Below, piece after piece: positions 48,194 through 58,180 of a stretch of DNA of 64,000 nucleotides; within the stretch, counting starts at the first letter, position 1; each line of letters begins with the position of its first letter. The notes under the pieces are model-generated. The model was not told the origin of the DNA. It saw nothing but the letters and a program-made list of their open reading frames with translations, and did no database searches. The translations under genes and the position numbers were made by a program. The stretch is from Methylobacterium brachythecii (GTDB lineage Bacteria > Pseudomonadota > Alphaproteobacteria > Rhizobiales > Beijerinckiaceae), in assembly GCF_014196345.1 (NCBI RefSeq), contig NZ_JACIDN010000003.1, positions 62,001 through 126,000 of the forward strand. The letters run 5' to 3'.

Positions 48194-48251
48194 GCTCTCC
48201 GATCGGGTGTAGACTGCGGCGAGTCGCTCCACGACCGCATCGGAGGCCCGT

Positions 48252-49040
48252 ATGTCCACCACCGAAGGCAGCTTCGTCTGGTACGAGCTGATGACCACCG
48301 ATCCGAAGGCTGCGGAGACCTTTTACGGAAAGGTCGTCGGCTGGAACCTCGTCGATTCCGGCTATTCCGAGATGCGTTACACCCTCGCCCTTGTCGGCGA
48401 GCATCGGGTCGCGGGCATCATGGAGATCCCCGACGAGGTTCGGCAGCATGGCGGCAGGCCGGGCTGGATCGGCTATGTCGCGGTCGCCGATGTCGATGCA
48501 AAGGCCGAAGCCGTGATGCGGGCCGGCGGCACCATCCACAGGCCGCCTGCGGACATCCCCGCCATCGGCCGGTTCGCGGTGGTGGCCGATCCTCAGGGTG
48601 CCAATTTCGTGCTGTTCCGCGGCGACGGCACGCCGCCGGCAGCACCGGTGCCGGGCACGCCCGGCCATTTCGGCTGGCATGAGCTCTACGCCCATGACTG
48701 GCCATCGTCGCTCGCCTTCTACGAAACACTGTTCGGTTGGCGGAAGGGCGAGGCCATCGATATCGGCCCGATGGGCACCTACCAACTCTTCCACGCGCAG
48801 AACGCCCCGCTCGACGGCATGGCCACCGGCGGCATGATGAACCTGCCCGGACCTCCGGCGCCGAGCTGGCTCTACTACGTCAACGTCGAGGAGATCGACG
48901 CGGCCACCGAGCGTCTCCGTCAGGCCGGTGGCGCCGTCATGAACGGACCAATGGAGGTGCCGGGAGGGATGTGGGTGGTCCAGGCGTCTGACCCGCAGGG
49001 TGCGCAGTTCGCGATCGTGGGCCGTCGCGACGGGACGTGA
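48252..49040 (+). CDS. Two-domain VOC family protein
   Basis: The 262-residue protein consists of two vicinal-oxygen-chelate domains, each starting with a fingerprint: FVWYELMTTDPKAAETFYGK at about residue 8 and HFGWHELYAHDWPSSLAFYE at about residue 140. VVADPQGANFVLF and ASDPQGAQFAIV end each domain. Such tandem VOC proteins include glyoxalase/bleomycin-resistance-like and isomerase members; the substrate is unknown. It sits between trpE and trpG on the same strand (58 and 74 bp), apparently as a passenger of the trp operon. Confidence 0.85.
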   Translation: MSTTEGSFVWYELMTTDPKAAETFYGKVVGWNLVDSGYSEMRYTLALVGEHRVAGIMEIPDEVRQHGGRPGWIGYVAVADVDAKAEAVMRAGGTIHRPPADIPAIGRFAVVADPQGANFVLFRGDGTPPAAPVPGTPGHFGWHELYAHDWPSSLAFYETLFGWRKGEAIDIGPMGTYQLFHAQNAPLDGMATGGMMNLPGPPAPSWLYYVNVEEIDAATERLRQAGGAVMNGPMEVPGGMWVVQASDPQGAQFAIVGRRDGT

Positions 49041-49114
49041 CGTCGGGCTGCCGATTGACGTGGCCGGGTCGAGCAGCGAAACGCTGAGGTATGAGCTCAG
49101 GCCGATCGCCCGCG

Positions 49115-49729
49115 ATGTCCAACGTCCTCGTCATCGACAACTACGATTCCTTCACCTGGAATCTCGTGCACCTGATCGGCCCGCTCTGCGGCGGCATCGA
49201 CGTGGTGCGCAACGACGAGATCGGCATCGACGGCATTCGCGAGCGGGCGCCGGATGCGATCGTGCTGTCGCCGGGTCCCTGCACGCCGAACGAGGCCGGG
49301 ATTTGCCTCGACGTGGTGCGCGAGCTCGGCGGCGAGATCCCGATCTTCGGCGTCTGCCTCGGGCTGCAATCGATCGGCCAGGCCTACGGCGGCGACGTGG
49401 TGCGCGCGCCGGCGCCGATGCACGGCAAGGTCTCGACCATCTCGCATCGCGCCGAGGGCATTTTTCGCGGTCTGAACGATGCCTTCCAGGCGACCCGCTA
49501 CCACTCGCTGGTCGTCGAACGCGCGACGTTTCCGGGTGCCTTGAAGATCACGGCGGAGGCGGATGGGCTCGTGATGGGAATGCAGCACGCGACGCTTCCG
49601 GTGCACGGCGTGCAGTTCCACCCGGAGAGCATTCTCTCGCATCACGGCGCGCGGATCGTGAGCAACTTCCTCGACATCGCCGCCGCCTGGCGGGCCGAGC
49701 GTGACAAGGCGCGCGGTGGCGTGCATTGA
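49115..49729 (+). CDS. trpG: Anthranilate synthase component II (glutamine amidotransferase)
   Basis: The 204-residue class I glutamine amidotransferase begins VLVIDNYDSFTWNLVH, has the nucleophile Cys in FGVCLGLQSIGQ and the His-x-Glu pair in HGVQFHPESI. It supplies ammonia to TrpE; in many bacteria it also serves p-aminobenzoate synthase (PabA), which cannot be excluded. The ATG at 49115 gives the family start; an ATG at 49091 would add eight residues. A palindromic repeat separates it from trpD. Confidence 0.94.
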   Translation: MSNVLVIDNYDSFTWNLVHLIGPLCGGIDVVRNDEIGIDGIRERAPDAIVLSPGPCTPNEAGICLDVVRELGGEIPIFGVCLGLQSIGQAYGGDVVRAPAPMHGKVSTISHRAEGIFRGLNDAFQATRYHSLVVERATFPGALKITAEADGLVMGMQHATLPVHGVQFHPESILSHHGARIVSNFLDIAAAWRAERDKARGGVH

Positions 49730-49736
49730 AGCCAAG

Positions 49737-49774
49737 TCACCGTCATTGCTTCACTTCGCTCGCAATGACGGTGA
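49737..49774. repeat. 13-bp inverted repeat (REP-like) between trpG and trpD
   Basis: TCACCGTCATTGC (49737-49749) is repeated inverted as GCAATGACGGTGA (49762-49774) with a 12-base spacer TTCACTTCGCTC. The unit resembles the CGTCATTGCGAGCGAAGCGAAGC palindrome that I recall as dispersed in many bacterial genomes. It starts eight bases after the trpG stop codon. Confidence 0.75.
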
Positions 49775-49813
49775 GAGACGCCGCCGTTCGGACCACCTGA
49801 ACCCTCATCCACG

Positions 49814-50827
49814 ATGGACTCCTTCAAGCCCTACCTCGCGACGATCGCCGCCGGCAGCGCGCTGACGCGCGAGCAGGCCCGCGCCGCCTTCGACGACCTG
49901 CTGTCGGGAGAGGTGACGCCGGTCCAGGCTGGCGCATTTCTCTCGGCGCTGCGGGTCAAGGGCGAGGCCGTGGACGAGATCGTCGGCGCGGTCGAGGCCA
50001 TGCGCGCACGCATGATCGCCATCACGGCCCCTGCGGATGCCATCGACATAGTCGGCACCGGTGGCGACCATTCGGGCAGCTACAACGTCTCGACCCTGGC
50101 CGCGATCGTCACCGCCGCCTGCGGCCTGCCGGTGGCCAAGCACGGCAACCGGGCTGCGACCTCACGCTCGGGTGCCGCGGACGTGCTCGCGGCGCTGGGC
50201 GTGAAGCTCGAACTGCCGCCGGCTGGCCTCACGCGCTGCCTCGACGAGGCGGGCCTATGCTTCCTGTTCGCGCAGACCCACCACGCCGCCATGCGCCACG
50301 TCGCGGCGGTGCGGAAGGAGCTGCCGTTCCGAACGATCTTCAACATGCTCGGGCCGCTTTCGAACCCGGCCGGCGTCACGGCGCAGGTGTTCGGCGTATC
50401 GATGCCGTCCTGGGCCGAGCCGTTGACGCAGGTGCTCGCCGAACTCGGCTCCCGGCGGGTCTGGACCGTGCACGGCTCGGACGGGCTCGACGAGATCACC
50501 GTCACCGGCCCGACCCATGTGGTCTCGCTGGAAAACGGCCGCATCTCGTCTTTCAGCATCGACCCGCGCGAATGCGGCCTCGTGCTCTCGACGCTCGAGG
50601 ACCTGCGCGGCGGTGACCCCGATCACAACGCCCGGGCCCTGGTCCAGGTGCTGGAAGGCGCGCGCAACGCCTATCGCGACATCGCGGTGATCAACGCGGC
50701 CGCCGGATTGCTGGTCGCCGACCGCGCCGACACCCTGGCCGACGGCGTCGCGCGGGCCCAGAACGCCATCGACACGGGCGCGGCCCTGGCGACCCTGCAG
50801 CGCCTCGTCGCGGTGTCGAACGCGTGA
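49814..50827 (+). CDS. trpD: Anthranilate phosphoribosyltransferase
   Basis: The 337-residue enzyme joins anthranilate and PRPP to phosphoribosylanthranilate. Family motifs are LTREQARAAFDDLLSGEVTP near the N-terminus, DIVGTGGDHSGSYNVST (PRPP glycine loop), AKHGNRAATSRSGAADVL, FAQTHHAAMRHVAAVR and FNMLGPLSNPAG. Length is usual. The start MDSFKPYLATIAAG at 49814 is preceded by no strong SD. The order trpE-trpG-trpD-trpC followed by moa genes is standard in alphaproteobacteria. Confidence 0.97.
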   Translation: MDSFKPYLATIAAGSALTREQARAAFDDLLSGEVTPVQAGAFLSALRVKGEAVDEIVGAVEAMRARMIAITAPADAIDIVGTGGDHSGSYNVSTLAAIVTAACGLPVAKHGNRAATSRSGAADVLAALGVKLELPPAGLTRCLDEAGLCFLFAQTHHAAMRHVAAVRKELPFRTIFNMLGPLSNPAGVTAQVFGVSMPSWAEPLTQVLAELGSRRVWTVHGSDGLDEITVTGPTHVVSLENGRISSFSIDPRECGLVLSTLEDLRGGDPDHNARALVQVLEGARNAYRDIAVINAAAGLLVADRADTLADGVARAQNAIDTGAALATLQRLVAVSNA

Positions 50828-50872
50828 TAGACGGCTGGCCGCGCAAAGGCGGCTGGTGTTGAGGACAAGCCG

Positions 50873-51718
50873 ATGGACGACATCGTGGCCGAGGTGACGA
50901 CGGGGGCGTCCGGCGAGCGGGCCTCCGTGCTCGCCCGCATCGAGGCCTACAAGCGCCGCGAGATCGCCGAGGCGAAGCTCCGGATGCCGCTGGCCAAGCT
51001 CGAGAAGCAGGTCGCCAAGGCCGATCCGCCGCGCGGCTTCGCGGATGCGATCGCGGCTCACATCGCGGAAGGCCGTCCCGCCCTCATTGCCGAAATCAAG
51101 AAGGCCTCGCCCTCGAAGGGCCTGATCCGCGCTGATTTCGACCCGGCGACGCTGGCCAAGGCCTATGAGAAGGGCGGAGCGACTTGCCTCTCGGTGCTCA
51201 CCGACACACCGTCCTTCCAGGGCGCGCCGGAATACCTGATGGAAGCCCGCGCGGCCTGCCGGCTGCCGGTGATCCGCAAGGATTTTCTGTTCGAGCCCTA
51301 CCAGGTCTTCGAGGCGCGTGCCTGGGGTGCCGATTGCATCCTGGTCATCATGGCCTCGCTCGACGACGAGGCGGCGCGCGCGCTGACCGACACAGCGCAT
51401 GATCTCGGCATGGACGTGCTCGTCGAGGTGCACGATGCCGAGGAACTGGAGCGCGCGCTTCCCCTCGGTAGCCGCCTCGTCGGCGTCAACAACCGCAACC
51501 TCAAGACCTTCGAGGTCTCCTTCGAAACGGCGATCCGCCTGAAACCCGGCATTCCCGAGGACCGCATCGCCGTCGCCGAGAGCGGCATCGGCAGTCATGC
51601 CGAGGTCGAGCGGCTGCGCGCGGCCGGCCTTCACGCGATCCTCGTCGGCGAGAGCCTGATGCGGCAGGCCGACGTCACCGCCGCGACGCGGGCACTCCTG
51701 TTCGGCGAGCACGCATGA
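50873..51718 (+). CDS. trpC: Indole-3-glycerol-phosphate synthase
   Basis: The 281-residue TIM barrel makes indoleglycerol phosphate from CdRP. Motifs are [15 protein letters not shown] (catalytic Lys), [39 protein letters not shown] and [15 protein letters not shown] short N-terminal extension before [17 protein letters not shown] is common. Its stop overlaps the moaC start by ATGA, so tryptophan and molybdenum-cofactor genes are translationally linked, an order widespread in the class. Confidence 0.97.
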   Translation: MDDIVAEVTTGASGERASVLARIEAYKRREIAEAKLRMPLAKLEKQVAKADPPRGFADAIAAHIAEGRPALIAEIKKASPSKGLIRADFDPATLAKAYEKGGATCLSVLTDTPSFQGAPEYLMEARAACRLPVIRKDFLFEPYQVFEARAWGADCILVIMASLDDEAARALTDTAHDLGMDVLVEVHDAEELERALPLGSRLVGVNNRNLKTFEVSFETAIRLKPGIPEDRIAVAESGIGSHAEVERLRAAGLHAILVGESLMRQADVTAATRALLFGEHA

Positions 51719-52197
51719 GCGCGCTGACCCATCTCGACGCGGCCGGCGCCGCGAACATGGTCGACGTCTCCGACAAGGCCGTTACCTCGCGCACGGCCCG
51801 TGCCGAGGGTGTCGTGGTGATGCTGCCGGAGACCCTGCGGCTGATCCGAGAGGGAGACGCGAAGAAGGGTGACGTCATCGGCACGGCGCGGCTCGCCGGC
51901 ATCATGGCGGCCAAGCGCACGCACGAACTGATCCCGCTCTGCCACCCGCTGCTGCTCACCAAGGTCAAGGTCGATTGCGAACCGGATGACGCTCTGCCCG
52001 GCCTGCGCGTCACGGCCGAGGTGCGCGTCACCGGCCAGACCGGCGTCGAGATGGAGGCGCTGACCGCCGTCTCCCTCGCCTGCCTGACGATCTACGACAT
52101 GGTGAAGGCGGCCGATCGCGGCATGCGGATCGAGGGCATACGGTTGCTCGAGAAGGACGGCGGCAAGTCCGGCGCGTGGCGGAGCGAGACCCGATGA
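51715..52197 (+). CDS. moaC: Cyclic pyranopterin monophosphate synthase
   Basis: The 160-residue enzyme converts the MoaA product to cyclic pyranopterin monophosphate in molybdenum cofactor synthesis. Key stretches are [51 protein letters not shown] and MVKAADRGM with the catalytic Asp, ending [10 protein letters not shown] with the catalytic Lys region. It overlaps trpC (ATGA) and moeA (ATGA). Confidence 0.97.
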   Translation: MSALTHLDAAGAANMVDVSDKAVTSRTARAEGVVVMLPETLRLIREGDAKKGDVIGTARLAGIMAAKRTHELIPLCHPLLLTKVKVDCEPDDALPGLRVTAEVRVTGQTGVEMEALTAVSLACLTIYDMVKAADRGMRIEGIRLLEKDGGKSGAWRSETR

Positions 52198-53423
52198 GCG
52201 GCATGATCGCGGTCGCCGAGGCGCTGGCGCGGATCCTGGCGAGCGTGCCAGGGCCGGTTGAGGCGGAGAGCGTGGCGCTCGCCGAGGCCCATGGCCGGAC
52301 GCTCGCCGAGCCTGTCGTCGCCCGTCGCACGCAGCCTCCGTTTCCGGCTTCCGCCATGGACGGCTACGCCGTGCGCTCGGCGGACCTCGCCGGCATCCCG
52401 GCAACGCTCCGCCTGGTCGGTACCAGCGCTGCCGGACACGGCTTTGCCGGCGCGATCGAAGCCAGCGAAACGGTCCGCATCTTCACCGGAGCCCCCGTGC
52501 CACAGGGCGCGGACGCGATCCTGATCCAGGAAGACGCCGACGCCGACGGACAAACGATCACGGCGCGCGAGGGCGTCTCGCCGCAAAAGTTCATCCGTCC
52601 AGCCGGCCTCGATTTCCGCGAGGGCGACGTCCTGATGCAGCCGGGCGAAACGCTCGATGCGCGCCGCCTCGCGCTTGCGGCGTCGGCCGGTCACGCCAGG
52701 CTCGGCGTCCGCCGCCGTCCCCGGGTCGCGATCCTCGCCACGGGCGACGAGCTGGTGCAGCCGGGCGAAGCCGCCGCCTGGGACCAGATCGTCGCCTCGA
52801 ACAGCCTTGCTGTCGCGGCCATCGCCCGCGAGGCTGGAGCCGACCCGATCGATCTCGGAATCGCCCCGGACGACCTCGGTGCGCTCACGCGGGCCATCAG
52901 CCGCGCACGAGACGCCAATGCCGACCTGCTCATCACCTTGGGCGGAGCCTCGGTCGGTGACCACGATCTCGTCCAGCAGGCGCTCTCGGAGGAGGGCATG
53001 GATCTCGGCTTCTGGCGGGTCGCCCTGCGTCCCGGCAAGCCGCTGATGCACGGCCGGCTCGGCTCGATGCTGGCGATCGGCCTGCCGGGCAACCCGGTCT
53101 CGTCGATCGTCTGCGGCCAGCTCTTCGTCGTGCCGGCGATCCGGGCGCTGCTCGGCGATCCCCATGCCGGCGCCGACCGCAGCGAGCCGGCCATCCTCGG
53201 CCGCGACATGCCTGAGAACGACAAGCGCCAGGACTACATGCGCGCCCGGCTCGACACCGCCCCCGATCGCCTCCCCACCGCGACGGCGGAGACGCGCCAA
53301 GATTCCTCGATGCTCGCCGTGCTGGGTCGTTCGGAAGCCCTGCTGATCCGTGAGACCCATGCTCCAGCGGCACGCGCCGGCGAGCCGTGCCGCATCATCC
53401 GGCTCGATCGCCGGATCGTCTGA
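52194..53423 (+). CDS. moeA: Molybdopterin molybdenumtransferase
   Basis: The 409-residue enzyme inserts molybdate into adenylated molybdopterin. Family landmarks are [15 protein letters not shown] near residue 52, [52 protein letters not shown] and [10 protein letters not shown] followed by GLPGNPVSS. The ATG at 52194 overlaps the moaC stop. In many relatives lexA follows; here the next gene is fabZ after 152 bp with a 14-bp GC palindrome at 53541-53554. Confidence 0.96.
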   Translation: MSGMIAVAEALARILASVPGPVEAESVALAEAHGRTLAEPVVARRTQPPFPASAMDGYAVRSADLAGIPATLRLVGTSAAGHGFAGAIEASETVRIFTGAPVPQGADAILIQEDADADGQTITAREGVSPQKFIRPAGLDFREGDVLMQPGETLDARRLALAASAGHARLGVRRRPRVAILATGDELVQPGEAAAWDQIVASNSLAVAAIAREAGADPIDLGIAPDDLGALTRAISRARDANADLLITLGGASVGDHDLVQQALSEEGMDLGFWRVALRPGKPLMHGRLGSMLAIGLPGNPVSSIVCGQLFVVPAIRALLGDPHAGADRSEPAILGRDMPENDKRQDYMRARLDTAPDRLPTATAETRQDSSMLAVLGRSEALLIRETHAPAARAGEPCRIIRLDRRIV

Positions 53424-53575
53424 GGAAGCGCCTCATCCGCGATCCGCGCCGCATGACAGGCCCGAAGGTCTTGCATCTGCCGGATTTTCTTCCGAAGAGG
53501 ACGCTCTCCTGAAACGACAGGCGAGATGGGCGACGTGAGGGCGCCCGCGGGCGCATGAGGTAGGGTGACGTGTCG

Positions 53576-54043
53576 ATGACCGAGGGGACGCCAAAGGAAC
53601 TCGGCTCAGCCGACATCCAGAAGGTGATGGAGTATCTGCCGCACCGCTACCCATTCCTGATGATCGACCGCATCATCGAGATCGACGGCGACGACAGCTG
53701 TATCGGCATCAAGAACGTTACGGCCAATGAGCCGCAATTCACCGGCCACTTCCCCAAGCAGCCGATCTTCCCCGGCGTGCTGCTGATCGAGGCCATGGCC
53801 CAGACGGCTGGCGCGATCTGCTGCCGGCACATCGCGACGCCGGACGCCTCGTCGAGGCAGGTCTTCTTCATGACCATCGACAAGTGCAAATTCCGCAAGC
53901 CCGTGGTGCCCGGCGACCAGGTGCGCTTTCACATGAAGAAGACGAACCGCAAGCGGACGATGTGGTGGTTCCGCGGCGAGGCCCGCGTCGATGGCGTGCT
54001 CGTCGCCGAGGCCGAGATCGGCGCCATGCTGGTGGTGGAATGA
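53576..54043 (+). CDS. fabZ: 3-hydroxyacyl-[ACP] dehydratase FabZ
   Basis: The hot-dog fold protein (155 residues from the ATG at 53576; a GTG at 53570 adds two) dehydrates 3-hydroxyacyl-ACP in fatty acid and lipid A precursor synthesis. The active-site His is in [13 protein letters not shown] and the Glu in [14 protein letters not shown], after [19 protein letters not shown] precedes the start. Its stop overlaps the lpxA start (ATGA). lpxD, usually just upstream, is not in the window. Confidence 0.95.
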   Translation: MTEGTPKELGSADIQKVMEYLPHRYPFLMIDRIIEIDGDDSCIGIKNVTANEPQFTGHFPKQPIFPGVLLIEAMAQTAGAICCRHIATPDASSRQVFFMTIDKCKFRKPVVPGDQVRFHMKKTNRKRTMWWFRGEARVDGVLVAEAEIGAMLVVE

Positions 54044-54846
54044 GCGCGATCATCCATCCCAGTGCCGTCGTCGAGGACGGGGCGCAGATCGGCGACGGGG
54101 TCAAGATCGGCCCGTTCTGCCATGTCGGGCCGCAGGTGATCCTCGGCGAGGGCTGCGAGCTCGTGAGCCACGTCGTGGTCGCCGGCATGACCAACATCGG
54201 CCCGCGCACGCGGATCTATCCCTTCGCCTCGCTCGGCCATCCGCCGCAGGATCTCAAGTATCGCGGCGAGGCCTCGACGCTCTCCATCGGCTCGGATTGC
54301 ATGATCCGCGAGGGTGTCACCATGAATCCGGGGACCGCGGGCGGCGGCCTCAAGACCACGGTCGGCAATGGCTGCGCCTTCCTCGCCAACAGCCATGTCG
54401 GGCACGATTGCGAGGTCGGCGACCACGTCGTGTTCTCCAACAACGTCATGCTCGCCGGCCATTGCACCGTGGGCAACTATGCGATCCTCGGCGGCGGCGC
54501 TGCTGTGATCCAGTTCGCCCGCGTCGGCGCCCACGGCTTCGTCGGCGGCCTCTCGGGGCTCGAGAACGATTGCATTCCCTACGGCATGGTGCTCGGCAAC
54601 CGTGCCTATCTCTCGGGGCTGAACATCATCGGCCTGCAGCGCCGCGGTTTTTCGCGCGAGGACATCCATGCGCTGCGGCGCGCCTACCGGCTGCTCTTCG
54701 CCCCCGAAGGCACGCTGATGGAGCGGGTCGAGGACGTGGCGGCGGAATTCGATGCGCATAAGGGCGTCCAGGAGATCCTCGCCTTCATCCGCGAGGGTGG
54801 CAAACGCTCGGTCTGCACGCCGCGCGGCACCCCGGCGGCAGGCTGA
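54040..54846 (+). CDS. lpxA: UDP-GlcNAc O-acyltransferase LpxA
   Basis: The 268-residue left-handed beta-helix enzyme transfers 3-hydroxyacyl from ACP to UDP-GlcNAc, the first step of lipid A synthesis. Hexapeptide repeats run from residue 3 ([20 protein letters not shown]), the catalytic His lies in [11 protein letters not shown], and the C-terminal helical domain begins [17 protein letters not shown]. The ATG overlaps the fabZ stop. The gene order fabZ-lpxA-lpxI-lpxB is typical for alphaproteobacteria. Confidence 0.96.
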   Translation: MSAIIHPSAVVEDGAQIGDGVKIGPFCHVGPQVILGEGCELVSHVVVAGMTNIGPRTRIYPFASLGHPPQDLKYRGEASTLSIGSDCMIREGVTMNPGTAGGGLKTTVGNGCAFLANSHVGHDCEVGDHVVFSNNVMLAGHCTVGNYAILGGGAAVIQFARVGAHGFVGGLSGLENDCIPYGMVLGNRAYLSGLNIIGLQRRGFSREDIHALRRAYRLLFAPEGTLMERVEDVAAEFDAHKGVQEILAFIREGGKRSVCTPRGTPAAG

Positions 54847-54856
54847 GGCGTCGCCG

Positions 54857-55711
54857 ATGAACGCGAGCGTCGAAGCGGGGACGCTCGCCTTGGTGGCCGG
54901 AGCCGGCCGCCTCCCGGAACTCGTCGCGGGATCGCTGGAGCGGGCCGGGCGCCCGTTTCGGGTGCTCGCGGTGCGCGGCTTCACCGAGCGGTCGATGCGC
55001 GCGCGGGCCTCGGCCACGGTCGACCTGCTCGACATCCCCGGGACGCTGCGCATCCTCAAGGAATGGGCGCCCTGCGGCGTGGTGCCGGCCGGCGGCGTCG
55101 CGCGTCCGAGCCCGGCCGCGCTGCTCAACGCGGCGCATGCCATGCGCAACCGCGACATCCTCCGGCACATGGCGGGCGGCGACGACCGGCTGCTCCGCGC
55201 CGTCATCGGCCTGCTGGAGGACGAGGGCCACCGCGTCGTCGGCGTGCACGAGGTCGCGCCCGATCTCCTCGGACGACCCGGCCAGATCGGCCGTCATGCG
55301 CCGAGCGCAGCGGCTCAGGTCTCGATCGGCACCGGGCAGCGCATGCTGAACGCGCTGGCGCCCTACGATGTCGGCCAAGCGGCCGTGGTCGCGGCGCAGC
55401 GCGTACTCGCGGTGGAAGGGCCGGAGGGCACCGATCGCATGCTCGCCCGCGCTCGTGCGATCGGCCGGAAGCCGTTCGGCTACGGGGCCGCTCCGGAGGG
55501 CACCGTTCTCGTGAAGCTGCCGAAGCGCGGCCAGGATCTGCGCATCGATCTGCCGGCCATCGGCCCGCGCACCATCCGCAACGCCGCGGCGGCGGGATGC
55601 GTCGGCGTCGCGCTCGGGGCCGGTCATACCCTGATCATCGACGAGGCGAAGACCGCCGCTGAGGCCGATCGCCTCGGGCTGTTTCTCATCGGCTTGGACG
55701 TGGCATCCTGA
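54857..55711 (+). CDS. lpxI: UDP-2,3-diacylglucosamine diphosphatase LpxI
   Basis: The 284-residue DUF1009 protein is the alphaproteobacterial alternative to LpxH. It hydrolyses UDP-diacylglucosamine to lipid X. Stretches typical of the family are LVAGAGRLPELVAGSLERAG at the start, GHRVVGVHEVAPDLLGRPG, and the C-terminal AAGCVGVALGAGHTLIID. The ATG at 54857 lies 10 bp after lpxA; its stop overlaps the lpxB start (TGATG). No lpxH is seen. Confidence 0.94.
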   Translation: MNASVEAGTLALVAGAGRLPELVAGSLERAGRPFRVLAVRGFTERSMRARASATVDLLDIPGTLRILKEWAPCGVVPAGGVARPSPAALLNAAHAMRNRDILRHMAGGDDRLLRAVIGLLEDEGHRVVGVHEVAPDLLGRPGQIGRHAPSAAAQVSIGTGQRMLNALAPYDVGQAAVVAAQRVLAVEGPEGTDRMLARARAIGRKPFGYGAAPEGTVLVKLPKRGQDLRIDLPAIGPRTIRNAAAAGCVGVALGAGHTLIIDEAKTAAEADRLGLFLIGLDVAS

Positions 55712-56868
55712 TGCACCGGAAGCTCTGGCTCGTGGCGGGCGAGGATTCTGGCGACCAGCTCGGGGCCAAGCTGATGCGCGCGCTGCGCGATCTTTCGCCC
55801 GAGCCTCTCGACCTGCATGGGGTCGGCGGCGAGGCGATGATCGCCGAGGGGCTGACCTCGCTCTTCCCGATCGATGACGTCGCGGTGATGGGCTACCTGC
55901 CGGTGCTCTACCGGCTGCGCACGCTGATCCGGCGCATCCATCAGACTGTCGATGCCATCGTGGCGAGCCGGCCCGACGCGCTCGTCATCATCGACAGCCC
56001 CGGCTTCACCCATGCCGTCGCCTCGCGGGTGCGCAAGCGGCTGCCCGACCTGCCGATCGTGAACTACGTCTCGCCGAGCGTCTGGGCCTGGCGCCCGTGG
56101 CGCGCGAAAGGGATGCGGCCCTATATCGATCACATCCTGGCACTGCTGCCGTTCGAGCCCGACGCGCATCGGCGTCTCGGTGGGCCGCCTTGCAGCTATG
56201 TCGGTCACCCGTTGATCGAGCGGCTCGACGCCCTTCGCCCCGATGAATCCGAGCGCGCGGCCCGTGAATCGCAGCCCCCGCTGATCGTGGTGCTGCCGGG
56301 CTCGCGCCGCTCCGAGATCGAGCGGCTGATGCCGGTCTTCGGGCGAGCTCTCGCGCTGCTCGTGGAGAGAGTTGGGGCGATCGAGGTCGAGCTGCCCGCT
56401 GTGAGCCGGCACCGAGCCCTGATCGAGCGGTTGACTTTGGCGTGGGACGTCCCGGTCCGTCTCGTCCATGGCGAGGCAGCCAAGCACGGCACCTTCCGGA
56501 GGGCGCGGGCGGCGCTCGCGGCGTCGGGCACCGTGACGCTGGAGCTGGCCCTTTCGGGCATCCCGATGGTCGTAGGCTACAAGGTTTCGCGGATCGAGGA
56601 GGTGATAGCCCGGCGGTTGATCCAGGTGCCGACCATCGTGCTGCCGAACCTCATCCTGGCCGAGAACGCCATGCCCGAATACGTCCAGGCCGATTGCACG
56701 CCGAAGCAACTCGCCGACACGTTGGCGCCTCTCGTGACCGGCGGTCCGGAACGCATCAGGCAGCTCGACGCCCTGGCCCGGATCGATCAGCGCATGAGCC
56801 TGCCGGGCGGCGACGAGCCGAGCCGGGCGGCTGCGCGGATCGTGCTCGGAGCAAGCCGGGCCGTTTGA
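55711..56868 (+). CDS. lpxB: Lipid A disaccharide synthase
   Basis: The 385-residue GT19 enzyme joins UDP-2,3-diacylglucosamine and lipid X. It begins LWLVAGEDSGDQLGAKLM, has IDSPGFTHAVASRVRK, NYVSPSVWAWRPWRAKGM, VLPGSRRSEIERLMP and the C-terminal ASGTVTLELALSGIPMVVGY. It is the last gene of the lipid A cluster; a DUF2256 gene converges on it from 56981. Confidence 0.96.
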   Translation: MHRKLWLVAGEDSGDQLGAKLMRALRDLSPEPLDLHGVGGEAMIAEGLTSLFPIDDVAVMGYLPVLYRLRTLIRRIHQTVDAIVASRPDALVIIDSPGFTHAVASRVRKRLPDLPIVNYVSPSVWAWRPWRAKGMRPYIDHILALLPFEPDAHRRLGGPPCSYVGHPLIERLDALRPDESERAARESQPPLIVVLPGSRRSEIERLMPVFGRALALLVERVGAIEVELPAVSRHRALIERLTLAWDVPVRLVHGEAAKHGTFRRARAALAASGTVTLELALSGIPMVVGYKVSRIEEVIARRLIQVPTIVLPNLILAENAMPEYVQADCTPKQLADTLAPLVTGGPERIRQLDALARIDQRMSLPGGDEPSRAAARIVLGASRAV

Positions 56869-56980
56869 TCCAGAGTCCAATTTTGTCCTCTTCCCGATCT
56901 GCTCGCGTCGACGGCCCTCGACGGAGCGGTCCAGGGTGCGCGCTTGCTTCCGGCTTCCGACGAGGCCTCTGCTTGCAGTC

Positions 56981-57142
56981 TCAGCTCTCCGTCTTCGATC
57001 GTCGCGCGTCGTCGCGGCACCGGTCCGAGCAGTAGCGAACCTCCTCCCAGACCCGTTCCCACTTCTTGCGCCAAGCAAACGGCCGCCCGCATTGCGCGCA
57101 AATCTTCTGCGGCAGATCGGCCTTCCGGCGCATCCGCGGCAT
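56981..57142 (-). CDS. DUF2256 small zinc-ribbon-like protein
   Basis: The 53-residue protein begins [19 protein letters not shown] and has Cys-x2-Cys plus Cys-x3-Cys ([12 protein letters not shown]), which with [16 protein letters not shown] matches the whole DUF2256 pattern. The family is often next to or fused with Fe-S bacterial cryptochrome/photolyase genes; such a gene lies 1 kb away. The start at 57142 is four bases after the formyltransferase-like stop, so they are one operon. Confidence 0.9.
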   Translation of the reverse strand: MPRMRRKADLPQKICAQCGRPFAWRKKWERVWEEVRYCSDRCRDDARRSKTES

Positions 57143-57145
57143 GGC

Positions 57146-58012
57146 TCAGCGACCGATCTGTCCCGCTTCGGCCAGCGGAACCGGGCTCCATCGCGTAAGC
57201 TGCACATAGCCGCCACGCGCGGCGATGATCACTTGGCGCCGGTAGCGATGGACGACGGCACCGGGCACGTGGTCATGGGCTTCATGCCACCCGTCTGCCG
57301 CGACGACGAAGACACGGCCCTCGCCGAGCCGGGCGATGGTCTCGACCGCTCCAAAAGCCCGCACCTTCCGCAGAATGACGTCGACGTCTTGCCGAAAGTC
57401 GAGAGTTCGGTCCGCATCCGTCACGCGCGGCCAGTACGATCCGTCGCCCTGCGGCTCGGCACTGCGCCAGCGATGGGCGATCTCGCGACCGACCGGCCCG
57501 CTCGCGAGTCGGTGCGAGGCCATCCGGCACTTGCTGAGCAGGGTCTCATGGGTTTCCAGAGGATCGACCGTGAAGATGTCCTGCGCGAGGATGTCGCCGG
57601 TATCGAAACCGTCCTCGGCGAGCACGTGCGCTGTGACGCCCCATGTCTCGTAGGAATCGAGGATCGCCTTGAACAGCGGGTATGGCCCGCGCCCGGTCGG
57701 TAGCGGGGAGGGGTGAAAGTTGATCGCGTGGCGTACCCGGCCCTGCCAGCCCGTCACGCGCCACGGATAGCCCGCCACGACGAGCGACCAGTCGCGGCCA
57801 TGGGCTTGATGGAGGGCGACGATGTCGTCGGGTCGGATGCGCGAGAGTTGGATCGGGAGGCGGGCTTGGCGGGCACGCGCGACCACGACATCGTTGAAGT
57901 CGTAGACGCCGTCGCAGGGCCGCGTGAACAGCTTGATCGGCTGCCAGCCCGCTTCGATCAGCCCGTCGAAAACGCTGCCGAGGAAGTCGATTCCGGCGAA
58001 GGCGAACTTCAT
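57146..58012 (-). CDS. Formyltransferase-fold protein (Fmt/PurN-like)
   Basis: The 288-residue protein has a formyltransferase N-terminal domain: the HPSPLPTGRGPYP active-site region with the catalytic Asn-His (NFHPS) and the Asp of DGFDTGDILAQ, as in methionyl-tRNA formyltransferase and ArnA. A C-terminal domain of about 90 residues follows (VDVILRKVRAFGAVETIARL). It lacks the usual Fmt start MRIVFMGTP, reading MKFAFAGIDFLG instead, so a specialised sugar or small-molecule formyltransferase is more likely than housekeeping Fmt. DUF2256 follows by three bases. Confidence 0.8.
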   Translation of the reverse strand: MKFAFAGIDFLGSVFDGLIEAGWQPIKLFTRPCDGVYDFNDVVVARARQARLPIQLSRIRPDDIVALHQAHGRDWSLVVAGYPWRVTGWQGRVRHAINFHPSPLPTGRGPYPLFKAILDSYETWGVTAHVLAEDGFDTGDILAQDIFTVDPLETHETLLSKCRMASHRLASGPVGREIAHRWRSAEPQGDGSYWPRVTDADRTLDFRQDVDVILRKVRAFGAVETIARLGEGRVFVVAADGWHEAHDHVPGAVVHRYRRQVIIAARGGYVQLTRWSPVPLAEAGQIGR

Positions 58013-58180
58013 CCTCGTCCCTGTCGTGCGGGCTGCGACCTTGCGCGCTTGGATCGTGCCGGGTGGCCGGTTCCAGCGCGCGTACCGTCGCCTTAGCTAG
58101 TGGGAGCGGGTGCGTCTTGGAATATCCCGCGGACTTCTCGAGATCGAACGCTCGCTGACAGACCCAAACTAAGGGGCGCC

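Noticed and set aside
53541..53554. 14-bp palindrome GCGCCCGCGGGCGC upstream of fabZ
   Set aside because: In DNA this GC-rich such self-complementary runs are expected by chance; no U-tract or known operator match.
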